Part shown: piece by piece, positions 28,216 through 39,344 of the stretch
Position numbering within the stretch: the stretch's first letter is position 1
Layout: every line of letters starts with the position of its first letter
From: Candidatus Trichofilum aggregatum
GTDB taxonomy: Bacteria; Chloroflexota; Anaerolineae; Promineifilales; Promineifilaceae
Length of the DNA stretch: 64,000 bases
NCBI GenBank assembly: GCA_016716885.1
Contig: JADJUV010000013.1
Coordinates: 1 to 64,000, forward strand
Direction: 5' to 3'
Notes under the pieces: generated by a model
Database searches by the model: none
Told to the model about the DNA's origin: nothing
What the model saw: only the letters and a program-made list of their open reading frames with translations
Translations under genes and position numbers: made by a program

Positions 28216-30478
28216 TCAGCCTCTGTTCGCCTGAAGGTATTGGTAGATAACCCCCATGACCGTAGCCGGTTCGCTGGTTTGTTCTTTGTTGTAGCGGCGG
28301 GTGGCCCGGCTGCGGCTGAGTTGCAGGAAACGGCGGGCGCGGGTGATACCCACATAGAGCAAGCGCAACCGCTCACAGATAATTTCGATGTGAGCAGTTT
28401 CGGTGGCGGTGCGGCCAGGGAAAACACCCGCTTCCCCGGCCATCAGATAACGCAGTTGGGCCACGGCTTCGGCATTGGGATCCCCACCCAGGAAGGCTTC
28501 ATCCCCCTTGAAAGTACGCTTCCAACGAACCAGGAATCCAGTTGCCATCCACACCCACCAGGAAAACGGCATCCCATTCCAGCCCTTTGGCGCTGTGTTG
28601 GGTGCTGAGGGTGATGCGCCCCGGTTGTGGTTCGTAGCCCAGGTCGTTGGGGCCAGAGAGGGGAAGTGATCGGCGGCCGCGTGCCACATCCGCCAGTTGG
28701 GCCGCCAAATCAGGCAGTCGCCATTCCGGTTGCTGATCGCGCCAGCGCCGCATGATATTAGCCATCTGGTAAGCCAGGGCCAGGTCGGCTTCATGCACGC
28801 CACCCCAGGCAAACAGCTCATCCCCCATCGCCAGCGTCAGATCATCCACGGGCAAGGTACGCAGCGTAAACAGGTGACGCAAAAAGGTCAAAAACGGCTC
28901 CAGACGGGCGATATCCTCTTCGGTGGCAACTCCGGTGGGCAAGGCGGCCAACGGGTCTTCATCCTCACGCGGGAAGAGGAGCCGCTCCGGGCTGTGGGTA
29001 CTGCGTAACACGGTGTAAAACCGCTCCAACTCCGGGTCAGGTTCGTCGTTGAGGGCAGGGCGCTGCGGGCCAAGGGCCGGATGGCCCATCTCGTGTAGGG
29101 CGGCGTAGGCTTCGATGAGGGCGCGGGTGTCCAGGGGGTTGGCTAAGAGGGCGAGCATGGCATGGAGCGCGGCCGCGATCTGTCTTTCACGCCCGCCGCC
29201 CCGCAACAAATTATCGTAATCCGCTTCCAGTCCATCCAGGTGTTCGGCCAGTTGGTGGCCCAGGTTGTTGGTGGGAACCAGAATCGCCAGCGTATGCTCC
29301 GGGTGGCGTTTGGTATATTCCACCGCCAGACGGGCCACACCCGGCAACTCTTCCTCTTCGCGATGGCGATACACCTTAATGGCAATGTTGGCTTCGCTGT
29401 CGGGCGGGTTGGGTTGGGCATCACCGGGCGGCGTGGGCAAAATCTCCTGGCGACGGAAGGTGGTCTGTTGTACTTCGAGGATGGGGTGATGATCACAGAC
29501 CCAGTGGACGATGGCGTTGGCGGCCCCGATGATGAGCGGGGCCGAACGGCCACTGTTGGGCAGCGGCCGCGACTGCACATCTGGTTTGTCCATAAAGGCA
29601 TTAAAAAACCGGGGATGGGCGGCGGTAAAGGTGCTGGTGATGGCCTGATTGGGGTCCCCTACCCGCACCCAGTTGCCCTCTGGCCCGGTGAGCGCACCTA
29701 ACAACACCTCTTGCAAGGGCACACTATCCTGGGCTTCGTCTTCCAGCACATAGGGCCAGCGTTGGCGCAAAATCTCCACCAGATCCGCCCGGTTTTCCAG
29801 TAAATCGGTGGCCCGCCAGATGAGGTCGTCAAAATCCAGGGCCGACTGGCGAATGAGGATGGTCTGATAACGGTCATAAATACCGGCCAACATCCAGGTT
29901 AATTCCTGACCGGCTAAAGCGGATTCGGCCGCGGCCGCGTGCAGTTTGGCATTGATCTGCTCTGGTTTATACCGCTCATTCTTGGCCGTGCGGATAAACG
30001 ACTTGGCCGCGTTTTCGGTGATGGTACGCCATCTGGCCCGGAGTTGGGGCGAGTCATCCTGCAAAAATTGATGCCACAGCGAGCGATTGGCCTCAATCCA
30101 GCCATCCACCGCCTGATTCAGATACAGGTTGGCCTGGGTTTCATCGAGCACCACAGGCAAACTTTCTTCACTGCCGCTACTGGCTACACGAACTATTTCC
30201 AGGGCCAAACTATGCAACGTTCGCACATCAAACCCGGCGGGCAACCGATCCATCTCGATGAGCCGTTTGCGAATGCGGGCTTTGAAGGTGTCTACACTGG
30301 CGTTGAGGTAGGTGACAATGAGGATTTGTTGCCGCTCCGGGTCAAAACTACCCCCAGCAATCAGTTGGGCGGCCAGGAGGGACAGGGTAAAGGTTTTACC
30401 ACTACCGGGCACGGCACTCACGGCCATGCGGCCGCGTTCATATTGGAGAATCGCCTCTTGGGCTGGACGTAATTGCAT
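28216..30478 (-). CDS. UvrD/PcrA-like superfamily 1 DNA helicase (one frameshift)
   Basis: About 754 residues. Walker A is AVPGSGKTFTLSLLAAQL near the N-terminus. Walker B is LEDEAQDSVPLQ, and GDPNQAI is motif III. Motif V reads LSTQHSAKGLEWDAVFLVG, and motif VI is RLLYVGITRARRFLQLS. The frame breaks near 28510 between motifs V and VI; the downstream frame supplies the rest and ends at 28216. UvrD-like helicases unwind DNA 3'-5' in repair and recombination. No nuclease domain or AddAB/RecB partner is visible. The stop is bordered by a repeat array. Confidence 0.88.
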
Positions 30479-30603
30479 GGCGTATCACCTGAGAATAATA
30501 GAGCTGGTCAGCTTGTCAGCCGGTCAGCAATCGGGCGAAACAAAGTGGTGGATGGTGAAAAGAGTTCCCCCAAGTTCCCACGAGTTCCTACGAGTTCCCT
30601 CCC

Positions 30604-31860
30604 TCACTCCGTCCCCAAAAGACCCACGTTGACCACTTCTACCTCGAAGCTATGACCGGCCGCGATGAGGCTGATGCTTTTCAAACGGGCGGGTGGCAAA
30701 TATCCTTGCCGGGCTAACTCCACCAAAATGTCTACCTCATAAAAAGCCAGTTGATTGAGGCTCATATCGGCATGAGGGCTTTGCACCACGGCACAGGAAA
30801 CACAAATATCGGGGGTCTGGCTGGGCACAATGGTACCGACGGCAAAAAAACCTTGTTGCCAGATTTGATTGGCCCCATTGCCATCCACATATTCCAGGCG
30901 AATCGTCAGGGGGCATTCACTGCCGCGCACACCGCACACAGCCACATCCTGACCATGAATGATCATGGTCGTCTCCAGGCGCAAGGTACTGAAATCGGCC
31001 ACATCTTGTTCGATGCTTTGGCGCACCGTCACATCGGCATGGCCTGTGCCCAGCCGATAAAACCGTAAGGATGGATCGTTGTTGGCGGCGCTGGGTGTTA
31101 CTTCGCCTTCGGGCTGACCCGGTATTTCAATGTTCCAGGCCAGGGGCACCCAATCGGTCAACCCGTTGGCAAAATCACCGTTACTGAGCAGGTTACGCTC
31201 GGTGCTGAAGGGGCCAGATGGGGCTTGATCCAGGGGGATGACCCCTCGTTCATTGGGGCGCAGGGTGAGACGGAACCCTTTGGCCTGGAGCGCGGCCGCG
31301 CCCTTCAGCACCACCAGCCGCGTCTCAACATTGACCACTTCCAACACATATTGACCAGGCTGATCAATCAACACTTCGCCCTGGGGCGTTAACACCTGCA
31401 CCATGATGGGCCGGGTCATGTTTTCCGGCAAAGTAAGGCGCAACCTTCCCTGCTCCAGGTCCAACATCAATTGATGGGTACGACTGCTACTGCGAAAACG
31501 GGGGGTTTCGGCTTCAGAGACGCGCAAGGTTGTGTTGCTGTACATTTGCGCCCAGGTAATGACGGCATCAGTATCAGGCAGAGCAAAGAGCACCACCCCA
31601 CTGTCAGCCGTGCTGGTAAAAATATTGGCTTCGTTCTGAAATTCTCGGCTGATGGAATCGGTAAACACGGCATTGCGATTACCGGCCTCATCATCCACGG
31701 CTACCGTACCTTGATTGGCTTGCACCAAAATGTTTAGCGGCCGCGTGGCATTCAAACGAATGGCGTTGAGGCCAAGTGGAATGGAAATTAATACTACCAT
31801 CAACAAGGCGAATCCCATCAGAATAATCGCCCAAGCCAGACGCTCTCGGTTTGTACTCAT
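30604..31860 (-). CDS. Membrane-anchored FecR-like protein
   Basis: 418 residues. One N-terminal membrane helix (AWAIILMGFALLMVVLISIP) is followed by a beta-rich exterior. Residues about 40-230 (QANQGTVAVDDEAG, TSTADSGVVLFALPDTDAV, LDLEQGRLRLTLPENM) resemble the FecR sensory fold. Residues about 235-400 begin NLLSNGDFANGLTDWVPLAW and look like a carbohydrate-binding module. No anti-sigma N-terminal region or sigma-factor gene is nearby, so a signalling role is doubtful. Surface binding is a reasonable alternative. The next gene on the same strand is the helicase, 126 bases on. Confidence 0.6.
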   Translation of the reverse strand: MSTNRERLAWAIILMGFALLMVVLISIPLGLNAIRLNATRPLNILVQANQGTVAVDDEAGNRNAVFTDSISREFQNEANIFTSTADSGVVLFALPDTDAVITWAQMYSNTTLRVSEAETPRFRSSSRTHQLMLDLEQGRLRLTLPENMTRPIMVQVLTPQGEVLIDQPGQYVLEVVNVETRLVVLKGAAALQAKGFRLTLRPNERGVIPLDQAPSGPFSTERNLLSNGDFANGLTDWVPLAWNIEIPGQPEGEVTPSAANNDPSLRFYRLGTGHADVTVRQSIEQDVADFSTLRLETTMIIHGQDVAVCGVRGSECPLTIRLEYVDGNGANQIWQQGFFAVGTIVPSQTPDICVSCAVVQSPHADMSLNQLAFYEVDILVELARQGYLPPARLKSISLIAAGHSFEVEVVNVGLLGTE

Positions 31861-31905
31861 AATTGTCAGGGGAAAATAAAGAGTAATCAGGTGTCAGTAA
31901 GCTGA

Positions 31906-32187
31906 TTACTCATAAAAATAGCCTACCGTAAAATTGCTAAATTCTCCCGTCGCCGGGAGCCATTCTAGATCAACTTGCATCACCCGTGCTGAGGGCGGGC
32001 CGTGGTGTAAAAACTGGATGAAGGTGTCTAATATCTCGCCCGTAGCTTCAGCTACGGTCATAACGGAGCCATCGGGCTGATTGCGAACCCAGCCGGTAAC
32101 ACCGAGCCGTTGGGCTTCCCGCTGGGTGTAATAACGAAATGAGACACCTTGCACGCGGCCGCGAACTACTGCTTGAATTCGTTTCAT
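31906..32187 (-). CDS. acyP: Acylphosphatase
   Basis: A 93-residue complete acylphosphatase (EC 3.6.1.7). The catalytic motif is GRVQGVSFRYYTQREA with the phosphate-binding Arg, followed by GWVRNQPDGSV and the catalytic Asn. It hydrolyses carboxyl-phosphate bonds such as acetyl or carbamoyl phosphate. The start at 32187 (MKRIQAVVRGRVQG) is the family start; an upstream in-frame ATG at 32217 adds residues that do not fit. It lies between the FecR-like gene and pyrD on the same strand. Confidence 0.93.
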   Translation of the reverse strand: MKRIQAVVRGRVQGVSFRYYTQREAQRLGVTGWVRNQPDGSVMTVAEATGEILDTFIQFLHHGPPSARVMQVDLEWLPATGEFSNFTVGYFYE

Positions 32188-32230
32188 AGGAGTTCCCCAG
32201 GAGCATGCGCTCAGCAAGGAGAAGGAAAAT

Positions 32231-32325
32231 TTTAACCACAGATTTCACAGACTGACACAGATTTTTCTTTTCTCTGCGTTCTCTGCGTCTCTGCGGTTCG
32301 TTATTTTCGTAGGAGTTCACCATAA
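32231..32325. repeat. Word repeat ACCACAGATTTCACAG and CTCTGCGTTCTCTGCG
   Basis: Degenerate words AACCACAGATTTCACAGACTG, then CTCTGCGTTCTCTGCGTCTC, between acyP and pyrD. Related words occur at 33655-33700 (CTCCGCGTTCTCTGCG) and 55697-55775. Confidence 0.55.
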
Positions 32326-32402
32326 CTCAGACGAGAGATTATAGCTTAGAGGGGGTTATTGGTGTAACAGCGGGGAAGAGTCGTATGCCAAAAGGTGGGC
32401 AG

Positions 32403-33439
32403 TTAGGGCAAGCGGCGCAGAATTCGACCCGCCAAAGTGGGGCCTTCGTAGACGAGGCCGGTGTAGATTTGCACCAGGGAAGCGCCCGCATCCAGCTTGG
32501 CCCGCACATCGTCGGCGGTACGGATACCGCCCACGCCAATGATGGGCAATTGGCCGCCGGTTTGCCGGGCGATGTGGGCGATGATGTCGGTACTGCGCTG
32601 ATTCAAGGGGAAACCACTCAGGCCGCCGGTTTCGTTTTGGGCGGGGTGGGTTAAGCCGGTGCGGCTGAGGGTGGTGTTGGTGGCAATGAGGGCGGCGATG
32701 TGATGTTGCTGCGCGGCCGCGACCACCTCATCCACCTCATCCCAGGTCAGGTCAGGAGCCATTTTGAGCAGAAGCGGCCGCGTCGCCAGGTTGTGCCGCA
32801 CCGCCAGATAGCATTTTCTTGCTGTAATGTGCCCAGTAAATGGCCCAGATAATCACCCCCTTGCAGGTCGCGCAGGCCGGGGGTGTTGGGGGAGCTAATG
32901 TTGACCGCCAGATAATCAGCGTAAGGGTAAACCACCTGCATGACGGTGAGATAATCTGCGGCCGCGTCCTCAAATGGTGTCTCTTTCTGTTTGCCCAGAC
33001 TCACGCCCAAAACAATGTTCTGCTCCCTGGTCGCCCATTGTTGCAGACGGGGCAACGCGGCCGCGACGCCGCCATTGGGGAAACCCATCCGGTTGATGAT
33101 GGCCCCATCGGGTGGCAGGCGGAAGATGCGCGGGCGGGGGTTGCCGGGTTGCGGCCGCGGGGTCAGCGTGCCCACCTCGATATGCCCAAAACCAAGCCGG
33201 GCCAGCCCTTCAACTACCCGCACATCTTTATCAAAGCCAGCGGCCATGCCCAGGACGTTGGGAAAGCTGAGGCCAAAGAGGGTTTGCGGCCGCGAGGGAA
33301 TCCGCCCGGCCAACAGCCGCAATATCAGCCGCCCACCGGCCCACCCCTGCGCTAACTCCAGGGCAGAGAGGGTTCGTTCGTGGACGGCTTCAGCATCAAA
33401 ACGGCAAAGGGCAGGGAAAAGGAGACGTTGGTAGAACAT
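32403..33439 (-). CDS. pyrD: Dihydroorotate dehydrogenase (quinone), class 2 (one frameshift)
   Basis: The fourth step of pyrimidine synthesis, membrane-linked in class 2. The N-terminus (FYQRLLFPALCRFDAEAVHE) and N-terminal helices are class 2 features. GMAAGFDKD, GHIEVGTLTPRPQPGNP, NRMGFPNGG and NISSPNTPGLRDLQ are diagnostic. The frame breaks near 32800. The rest (ATRPLLLKMAPDLTWDE, IGVGGIRTADDV, VQIYTGLVYEGP) is in the next frame. Total length is about 345 residues, normal. Six octamers lie in this one gene, giving the second densest cluster. Confidence 0.92.
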
Positions 33440-33489
33440 GGGATTGACGATTTAAGATTGACGATTGACGATTTAGTACCTGCCGGGCC

Positions 33490-33606
33490 AACTTCTTGAC
33501 CAGTAAGCAAGAAAATCAGCCACGAATTTCACGAATTGACACGAATTTTTATTTTCCTATTCGTGCTAATTCGTGAAATTCGTGGCAAAAATCTTTTTGG
33601 TTCTGC
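33490..33606. repeat. Intergenic element B, copy 2
   Basis: ACTTCTTGACCAGTAAG, GCCACGAATTTCACG, the complementary arm ending AAATTCGTGGC, and AAAAATCTTTTTGGTTCTG match the copy at 18736-18860 through both flanks. It is preceded at 33441-33477 by GATTGACGATT words. Confidence 0.8.
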
Positions 33607-33703
33607 TTGACCAGATTAGGCGTTCCCCAAAGAAATAAGCGTTTAACCACCAATTTCTTTCTTTTCTCCGCGTTCTCTGCGCCTCTGCGGTTCAATGTTT
33701 TGC

Positions 33704-35217
33704 CTACGGTTCATCGCTGGTGGGCGCGAACAGGGGCGACTGGCAAATGCTGTAATCCTTACCAATGACGACATGGTAATTCTGGGTGCTGGTTTCGGGT
33801 GGTGCGGCTAAGGTGATTTCCTCAGTTTGGCGGTAAAAGAGCCAGGCCATGAGCCAATCATACGACCCCTTCAGATTTGTGCCATAGTAGGTCACCTGGG
33901 TTTGTTCGGGCATAGCCGTTGTCAAACGAGTAAAGGTTGAGGCAATGCCGTACCAGTTCAAATTCTCGGCGACCTGCCGGTAATAAATAGAGTCGGGCGC
34001 GACTACTTCGATGCTGAGTGGGGGACGACTCCCTGACCCAGGCCCGGTTCGGTCATGAGTTGGGCAAAAATGGGCTGGGCGGTATCCCACTGGGGCAACT
34101 GCACCATTTCGCGGCTGACAGGAACTTGCCAGGCGCGGGTGGTTCCATACAGCGTGAGGGAGCGTATTTGACTGCCATCAATAGAGGGAGCCAGGGCGGC
34201 CAATTCCACCATCACCGTGAGCGGCATGTCTGTTTCAATGTACGTTTGATAGGCGTCCCAGAGGGTGGGAAGGCGGGTGAGCAGGCGGGGGGAGTTGACC
34301 CCGGCCTGGAGAATGGCGCGGATAACTTGTTGCTGTCTGCGGCCGCGTTCAAAATCATTGGTCGTGCGGCGCGAGCGTACATACCACAAGGCCATATCCC
34401 CATCCATCGCCTGAATCCCCGTTTCCAGCGTGAACTGCGCCCAATTTTCCTCGACTTCCGGGTCAAGCTCCGGCGAAATCAGCCGCCAATCGGTCAGCGG
34501 ACAATTCACCACAATTTCGATGCCACCCAACAAATCCACCGCCTGCTTAAACCCTTCAAAACCAATGCGAATGGTGTAATCAACAGAAATACCGAAGTTG
34601 TACAGCAGCGTTTCCTTGATAAGCTGACTGCCCCCACCAGAGCCATCGGCGTTGCCGTGGGGGTAGGCCAGGTTAAGCCGCTCCATTTTCCAGCCAGGAA
34701 TGTAGACATACAGGTCGCGGGGTAAGGAAAGCAGGTTAACTGTGCTGGTTTCCTTGTTGAGCGAAACGATGATCATGCTATCGGTGCGGCCGCCTTGCGC
34801 CCAATCCACATCGTTGCCCAAAAGCAAAATATTGACGACATCCTGGGGTTGGCTGAACGGGGGCACCGGGGAAGGCACGGCGGTGGCGGGGGTGGCGACG
34901 GTCAAATCCAGGGTGGCAAAAACGGGCGAGGTGGGTGAACTGGTCACGGCGATGACGGGGACGGGAGTCGCGGTCGCCGGGCGCGGGGTAGCGGAAGGGG
35001 CTGTTGTGGGTGGGCTGTCTGTGCCCTCATCCACGGTGGATGGCGTAGCCGGGGCCAGCGTAGCCGATGCAGTAACGGGTTGGGTGGGTGCAAGGGTAAC
35101 GGTGACGAGGGAGAGGGCCGGTTGGGGTTTGGGGGAGAGGAAAAGGATAAGGAGCGCGGCCGCGGCCAGCATCACTCCCCCACCCAATAACCACAACTGT
35201 CTATTTCTTCGCATCAC
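33704..35217 (-). CDS. LytR-CpsA-Psr (LCP) family wall glycopolymer transferase with LytR_C tail (one frameshift)
   Basis: LCP enzymes attach teichoic acids, capsule or other glycopolymers to peptidoglycan. After an N-terminal membrane helix and a Thr/Pro-rich linker, the catalytic core has NILLLGNDVDWAQGGRTDSM, NLLSLPRDLYVYIPG (pyrophosphate-binding Arg), GFKQAVDLLGGIEIVVNCPL and WYVRSRRTTNDFERGRRQQQ. A frameshift near 34020, at a C run, separates this from a small C-terminal domain (IEVVAPDSIYYRQVAENL to ICQSPLF) that resembles LytR_C. About 504 residues in all. It suggests a monoderm-like or unusual wall with attached glycopolymers. Confidence 0.87.
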
Positions 35218-35322
35218 GCCACTCCCATCTCGAAAAACTTAACTATAAAGTTCAGCACGCAATTACGCAAAGTTGCGGTGCATCAAGCCCACAAATTACA
35301 AGGTTTGTGGCAAAATAGGGAC

Positions 35323-36872
35323 ATGAAACCCACCAAAACGCTTACACCTGCAATCGTTTGTTTTTCTCATCCCCTGACCTGGGGAGCCATCATCCTGCTC
35401 TTGCTAAACGATCAGGTTTGGAAATACATCTATCCGTCGTGGTGGACAGGCAAGTTAAGCGATTTTGCCGGACTTTTCTTCTTGCCGTTTATCGTGGCTA
35501 CTCTACTCGGCCTTGTTCTCCTACCAGTTCCCATCAGCAATAAAAAAGTGGGGCAAATCGCTTTTGGCCTGGTTGCCATCTGGTTTACGCTCATGAAAAC
35601 AACACCGGTCTTCAACCAGGCCACAGAGGTTGTCTGGAGTTGGCTGGTTGGTTATTCAGTACGGATTGTTCAAGACCCAACCGATTTACTGGCCTTGATG
35701 GCATTGCTTCCCGGCTGGCGATTGTGGCAGAACGCCCTAGCACAGCCGGAGACCAGACACAAAACGTCAGCCCTGAATTGGTTGGGTTTGATTGTTTTAG
35801 GTTTTGGTGCTTTGGTCGGTCTGGCATCGTCATGCGCAGAGGACCCGCGAATTGACAGAGTTATTTTGGGGGATGGCGCTTTTTATGTGTGGGATATTCA
35901 GATGATTATAATGCCCGTTGGCTTCCCGGTGAAAATGTGTGGGAAGATTTTCTCCCTTCCGTTTCAGAGGCCATCGAGGAACAGTTTGCCACCCCTCGCA
36001 CTTTACCCATTGTCACTTGCCTGACCCAACAGGAAAATGTTTGTTATCGAGTAGATGGCTCGGAGCAGGTTTTGGCTTCTGAAGATGGGGGCGTGACCTG
36101 GCGGGTAGATTGGGAAATACCGGCTGGACGCCGTCAGTTTATGGCCCGTTTCCCCCAAGGATGTGGTGGGTATCTGGATATGGGGCCTTATGATTTAGCC
36201 ATTGCCGAAACGGATGAAGGCCACTATGTGGTTGTAGTCATGGGCACCGAAGGGGTTCTGGTGCGACAGGCAGATGGTAGTTGGGTGCAACAAGCAGTTT
36301 TTGAGGCCATACCGACACCACTTTTTGCGACCTCATTCGCTGAAATCTACCAGGTTTTACCGAGTGAGTTTACGTATTTAATCCTGTTCGCTTCGGTCAT
36401 TTCTTTGGTAATATTTTTGATTATTTGGAAGAGACCCAGACTTCTGGTTAAACCATTCCTGGTAGCTTTAGGGGTACAAGTTGTTTACCTATTTTGGGCG
36501 ACGCGGGTGTGGGACATTGTAGATTTGGCGTTAGGTTTGGTGGCAACGGCGGGCCTTTACTTCCCTGTGATGATGGTTGGGGGGTACATCGTTTGGTTGC
36601 GCGAAAGTAACCTTATTCCTCAGATGCAGACGCGAAAAACGGCTGGTCATCTCTGGTTTTTCATGGGACTAGGCATGTTCTTTGGCGGTATGATGCCGTT
36701 TGTTTTATGGGCGACCGGGGTGATAGCCTATTACGAAACAGCCTGGCGCATCTCTATGCTCCTGACATTGCTGATAGTTGTTGGGGGGTATCTGGCGTCT
36801 GCGGCAACTGAAAATAGGGTCCGCGCCTTGATCATTCAACTCTGGCGCAATGCGTCTACATGCTCTTCATAA
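35323..36872 (+). CDS. Multi-pass membrane protein of unknown function with BNR-like loop (one frameshift)
   Basis: I do not recognise the family. The N-terminal part has about five hydrophobic segments, beginning HPLTWGAIILLLLNDQVWKY. A frameshift near 35893 joins it to an extracellular part with VLASEDGGVTWRVDWE, a BNR/Asp-box-like motif, and then six more hydrophobic segments. Together about 516 residues. It overlaps the convergent DinB-like gene by 37 bases. No GCGGCCGC octamer occurs in the whole gene, unusual for its length and consistent with acquired DNA. Confidence 0.6.
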
Positions 36873-37309
36873 TGCTCTACCGTATCTCCAGGGATAATCT
36901 GCCATAGGGGCGGGCCATCCAACCAGGCTGACCATTGGGGATGGGCCAGGTCGTTGGGCCAGAGGGCTAACTCGGCCATGAGTTGGTCGTGGATGTGGTG
37001 GAAGTCGTGCTGAATGTCGGCCTGCGGCCGCGCCCTGTTTGCCTCGTAATACCCCTCATTAACCTGGTCCACGTCCCAATCCTCAACCCCTTCCAGATGA
37101 AAACCATCGGGTTGGTTGCGGCCGCGTTGCAACAGTTCCAACATTCGTTTTTCCCAGGCGGTGATGTGGGCCAGCAAATCCTTGCCTGTCCAGTCGCCGT
37201 CTAGCGGGGTGCTGAGTTGAGTGGGGGTGAGTTGGGATGCGGCCGCGGCCAATTCTGCCCAACTTTCTTCAATCAGTTCTACCAGTTCCGTTTTGGTTGG
37301 TGAATTCAT
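36836..37309 (-). CDS. DinB/ClbS-like four-helix-bundle protein
   Basis: 157 residues, all helical. KTELVELIEESWAELAAAAS at the start and GDWTGKDLLAHITAWEKRML in the second helix are typical of the ClbS/DfsB branch of DinB-like proteins, with a metal-site His in LLAHI. DTVEHYEEHVDAL carries the C-terminal His pair. Relatives include thiol transferases and colibactin self-protection proteins. The function here is open. It is convergent with, and overlaps, the membrane protein gene. Confidence 0.8.
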   Translation of the reverse strand: MNSPTKTELVELIEESWAELAAAASQLTPTQLSTPLDGDWTGKDLLAHITAWEKRMLELLQRGRNQPDGFHLEGVEDWDVDQVNEGYYEANRARPQADIQHDFHHIHDQLMAELALWPNDLAHPQWSAWLDGPPLWQIIPGDTVEHYEEHVDALRQS

Positions 37310-37399
37310 CCATTGTGTTCATCCTAACCTGGTTAGAGCAAAAGAGCTTGCCACGAATTGTTCGTGGAATCACTCGATTGTAGCAGAACTGCGACTAAA

Positions 37400-39268
37400 T
37401 CAGGGTAACAAATACCAATCCAAAAACCGCTCCATCCGGCCAAAGGCGTCTAGTTGGGTGGCCCGTTTGAGGAAACCGTGGGCTTCCCCGGCGTAGGTTT
37501 TGTACTCGAACGTTTTACCATGACGGCGCAACGCTTCCACCCACTCTTCCGCCGCCTGGGGCGGCACAACCGTATCCAACAACCCATGCAGGATCAGCAC
37601 TGGTTTCTGCACGTTTTCTACCTCATGAATCGGTGAACTGGCCTTGAAGATGGCCCGATTTTGGGCCGGATGACGCAGAAAAATCTCGGTGTAGAGGCGC
37701 AAATCCCGGTTGCATTGTGCCCAGGAACTCAGGGTGTTGCTGTCGCCGTATTTGTTGATGCCACAAGCAAAGCGGTATTCCGGGTCGCGGGAGAGGCAAC
37801 AGACGGTCATGTAACCGCCGTAACTGCCACCGTAAATGGCGAGGCGTTCCTTGTCAATCCACGGTTGTTGGCTGAGGGTCGCGGCCGCGCCCAGACAATC
37901 CTGCGTATCCCCCACCCCCCAATCATCATAATTAGCCCGCTCAAAGGCCAGGCCATACCCGGTACTGCCCCGGTAGTTGGGGGCCAGCCAGGTGTATCCT
38001 TTAGCCACAAAATATTGGGCCAGGATGTCCCAACTGGTGTCATATTGGGCCGACGGGCCACCGTGTGGATGCACCACCGCCGCCCCGTTGGGTTTGGCCG
38101 GGCGATACAGGAAAGCGGGGATTTCCAGGCCGTCAAAACTGCGATAGCTGATGATTTCCGGCTTAATCAGGTTGTTGTGGGCCAGGGCGGGTGGGTTGGA
38201 GAAGGTGAGTTGGGTCAACTGTCCGGTGCTAAGTTCCAGGCGGTACAGTTCCGGCGGCCGCGACCAATCCTCATATTCAAAGGTCAAAAACGCGCCATCG
38301 GGCGACCAATTGGGGCGGCTGTGCAGGCCAAATTCGCGGCGCAAGAAAGTGACTGCACCCGTTTGTGCGTCAATCAGCCCCAGATGGTATGACCCTTCTT
38401 CGTTGACGGTGCAGGCGATGCGGGAGCCATCGGGCGACCAGGCCAGATCACCCACATCATGCCCCTGGTGGGTGAGTTGGCGCAGTCCTTCCCCATCGGG
38501 GCGCACCAGCCACACCTCGTTCCAGCCCGATTGTTGGGAGAGGAAGGCGATGGTTTGACTGTCTGGCGACCAGCGGCCGCACCAATTATTCAGTTTGGGT
38601 GTGCCGGTTAGCTGACGGATTTGCCCCGTTTCGACCTCCACCAGCCACACATCCAGCCGGTTCAGGTCATCAAAAGGGCGGTGGGTGAAACAGACGAAGC
38701 GGCCATCGGGGGAAGGTTGCGCATCCCAGGCGTCGCCGGGCGCGGTGACAAGCGGCCGCGGCCAACTGCCATCCCGGTCGGTGAGCACCAGTTGCACCTT
38801 GTCGTTGCGCTCGATGCTGACGATGAGCCGTTGGCTGTCGGGCATCCAGACAGGGGATGAGGCTTCCCCGGCGAAGTCGCTGATTTTGCGGGGGATGGTA
38901 GGAGACGCGGCCGCGACCACATGCACATGCCCTTCTATACAAAAAGCCAGCCATTGCCCATCCGGCGACCATTGCGGCGTTTCATCCGTCCAGAAAGACA
39001 CTTGTGCCCTGTTCGTCGTGATCCGCTCCGGCCAGCCGCCCACCACCGGCATAGTATACACATCCGACAACTCCTCCCGATCCCAGATGAAGGCCATCGT
39101 TTGCCCATCGGGTGAGAGGCGGTGATTCCGCACCCGGTTCACCGAGGTGATGAGCGACAAACTCCAGCCCGCAGGCGGTTTCACATCGGGCCGGGTGATC
39201 GAGGGCCAGCCGTTACGTTCATACTTTTCGAGAATCGGTGTACCGTCGGGGTTAGTAACTGGGGACAT
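37400..39268 (-). CDS. S9 family peptidase (acylaminoacyl-peptidase/prolyl oligopeptidase type)
   Basis: An intact 622-residue two-domain serine peptidase. Residues about 40-350 form a beta-propeller of PD40 repeats (HRLSPDGQTMAFIWDREELS, PQWSPDGQWLAFCIE, WSPDGSRIACTVNE). Residues about 370-620 are the alpha/beta hydrolase domain with HPHGGPSAQYD, the nucleophile Ser in YGGSYGGYMT, Asp in LHGLLDTVVPP and His in YAGEAHGF. No signal peptide, so it probably cleans up short or acylated peptides in the cytoplasm. It has five octamers. Confidence 0.94.
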   Translation of the reverse strand: MSPVTNPDGTPILEKYERNGWPSITRPDVKPPAGWSLSLITSVNRVRNHRLSPDGQTMAFIWDREELSDVYTMPVVGGWPERITTNRAQVSFWTDETPQWSPDGQWLAFCIEGHVHVVAAASPTIPRKISDFAGEASSPVWMPDSQRLIVSIERNDKVQLVLTDRDGSWPRPLVTAPGDAWDAQPSPDGRFVCFTHRPFDDLNRLDVWLVEVETGQIRQLTGTPKLNNWCGRWSPDSQTIAFLSQQSGWNEVWLVRPDGEGLRQLTHQGHDVGDLAWSPDGSRIACTVNEEGSYHLGLIDAQTGAVTFLRREFGLHSRPNWSPDGAFLTFEYEDWSRPPELYRLELSTGQLTQLTFSNPPALAHNNLIKPEIISYRSFDGLEIPAFLYRPAKPNGAAVVHPHGGPSAQYDTSWDILAQYFVAKGYTWLAPNYRGSTGYGLAFERANYDDWGVGDTQDCLGAAATLSQQPWIDKERLAIYGGSYGGYMTVCCLSRDPEYRFACGINKYGDSNTLSSWAQCNRDLRLYTEIFLRHPAQNRAIFKASSPIHEVENVQKPVLILHGLLDTVVPPQAAEEWVEALRRHGKTFEYKTYAGEAHGFLKRATQLDAFGRMERFLDWYLLP

Positions 39269-39344
39269 GGGATTTCCTTGTGGGATAGTTTGTCAGATTT
39301 CTTACTCGTACAGCTTTACACAAGTCTTTGGCAAGTTAGTCTGA

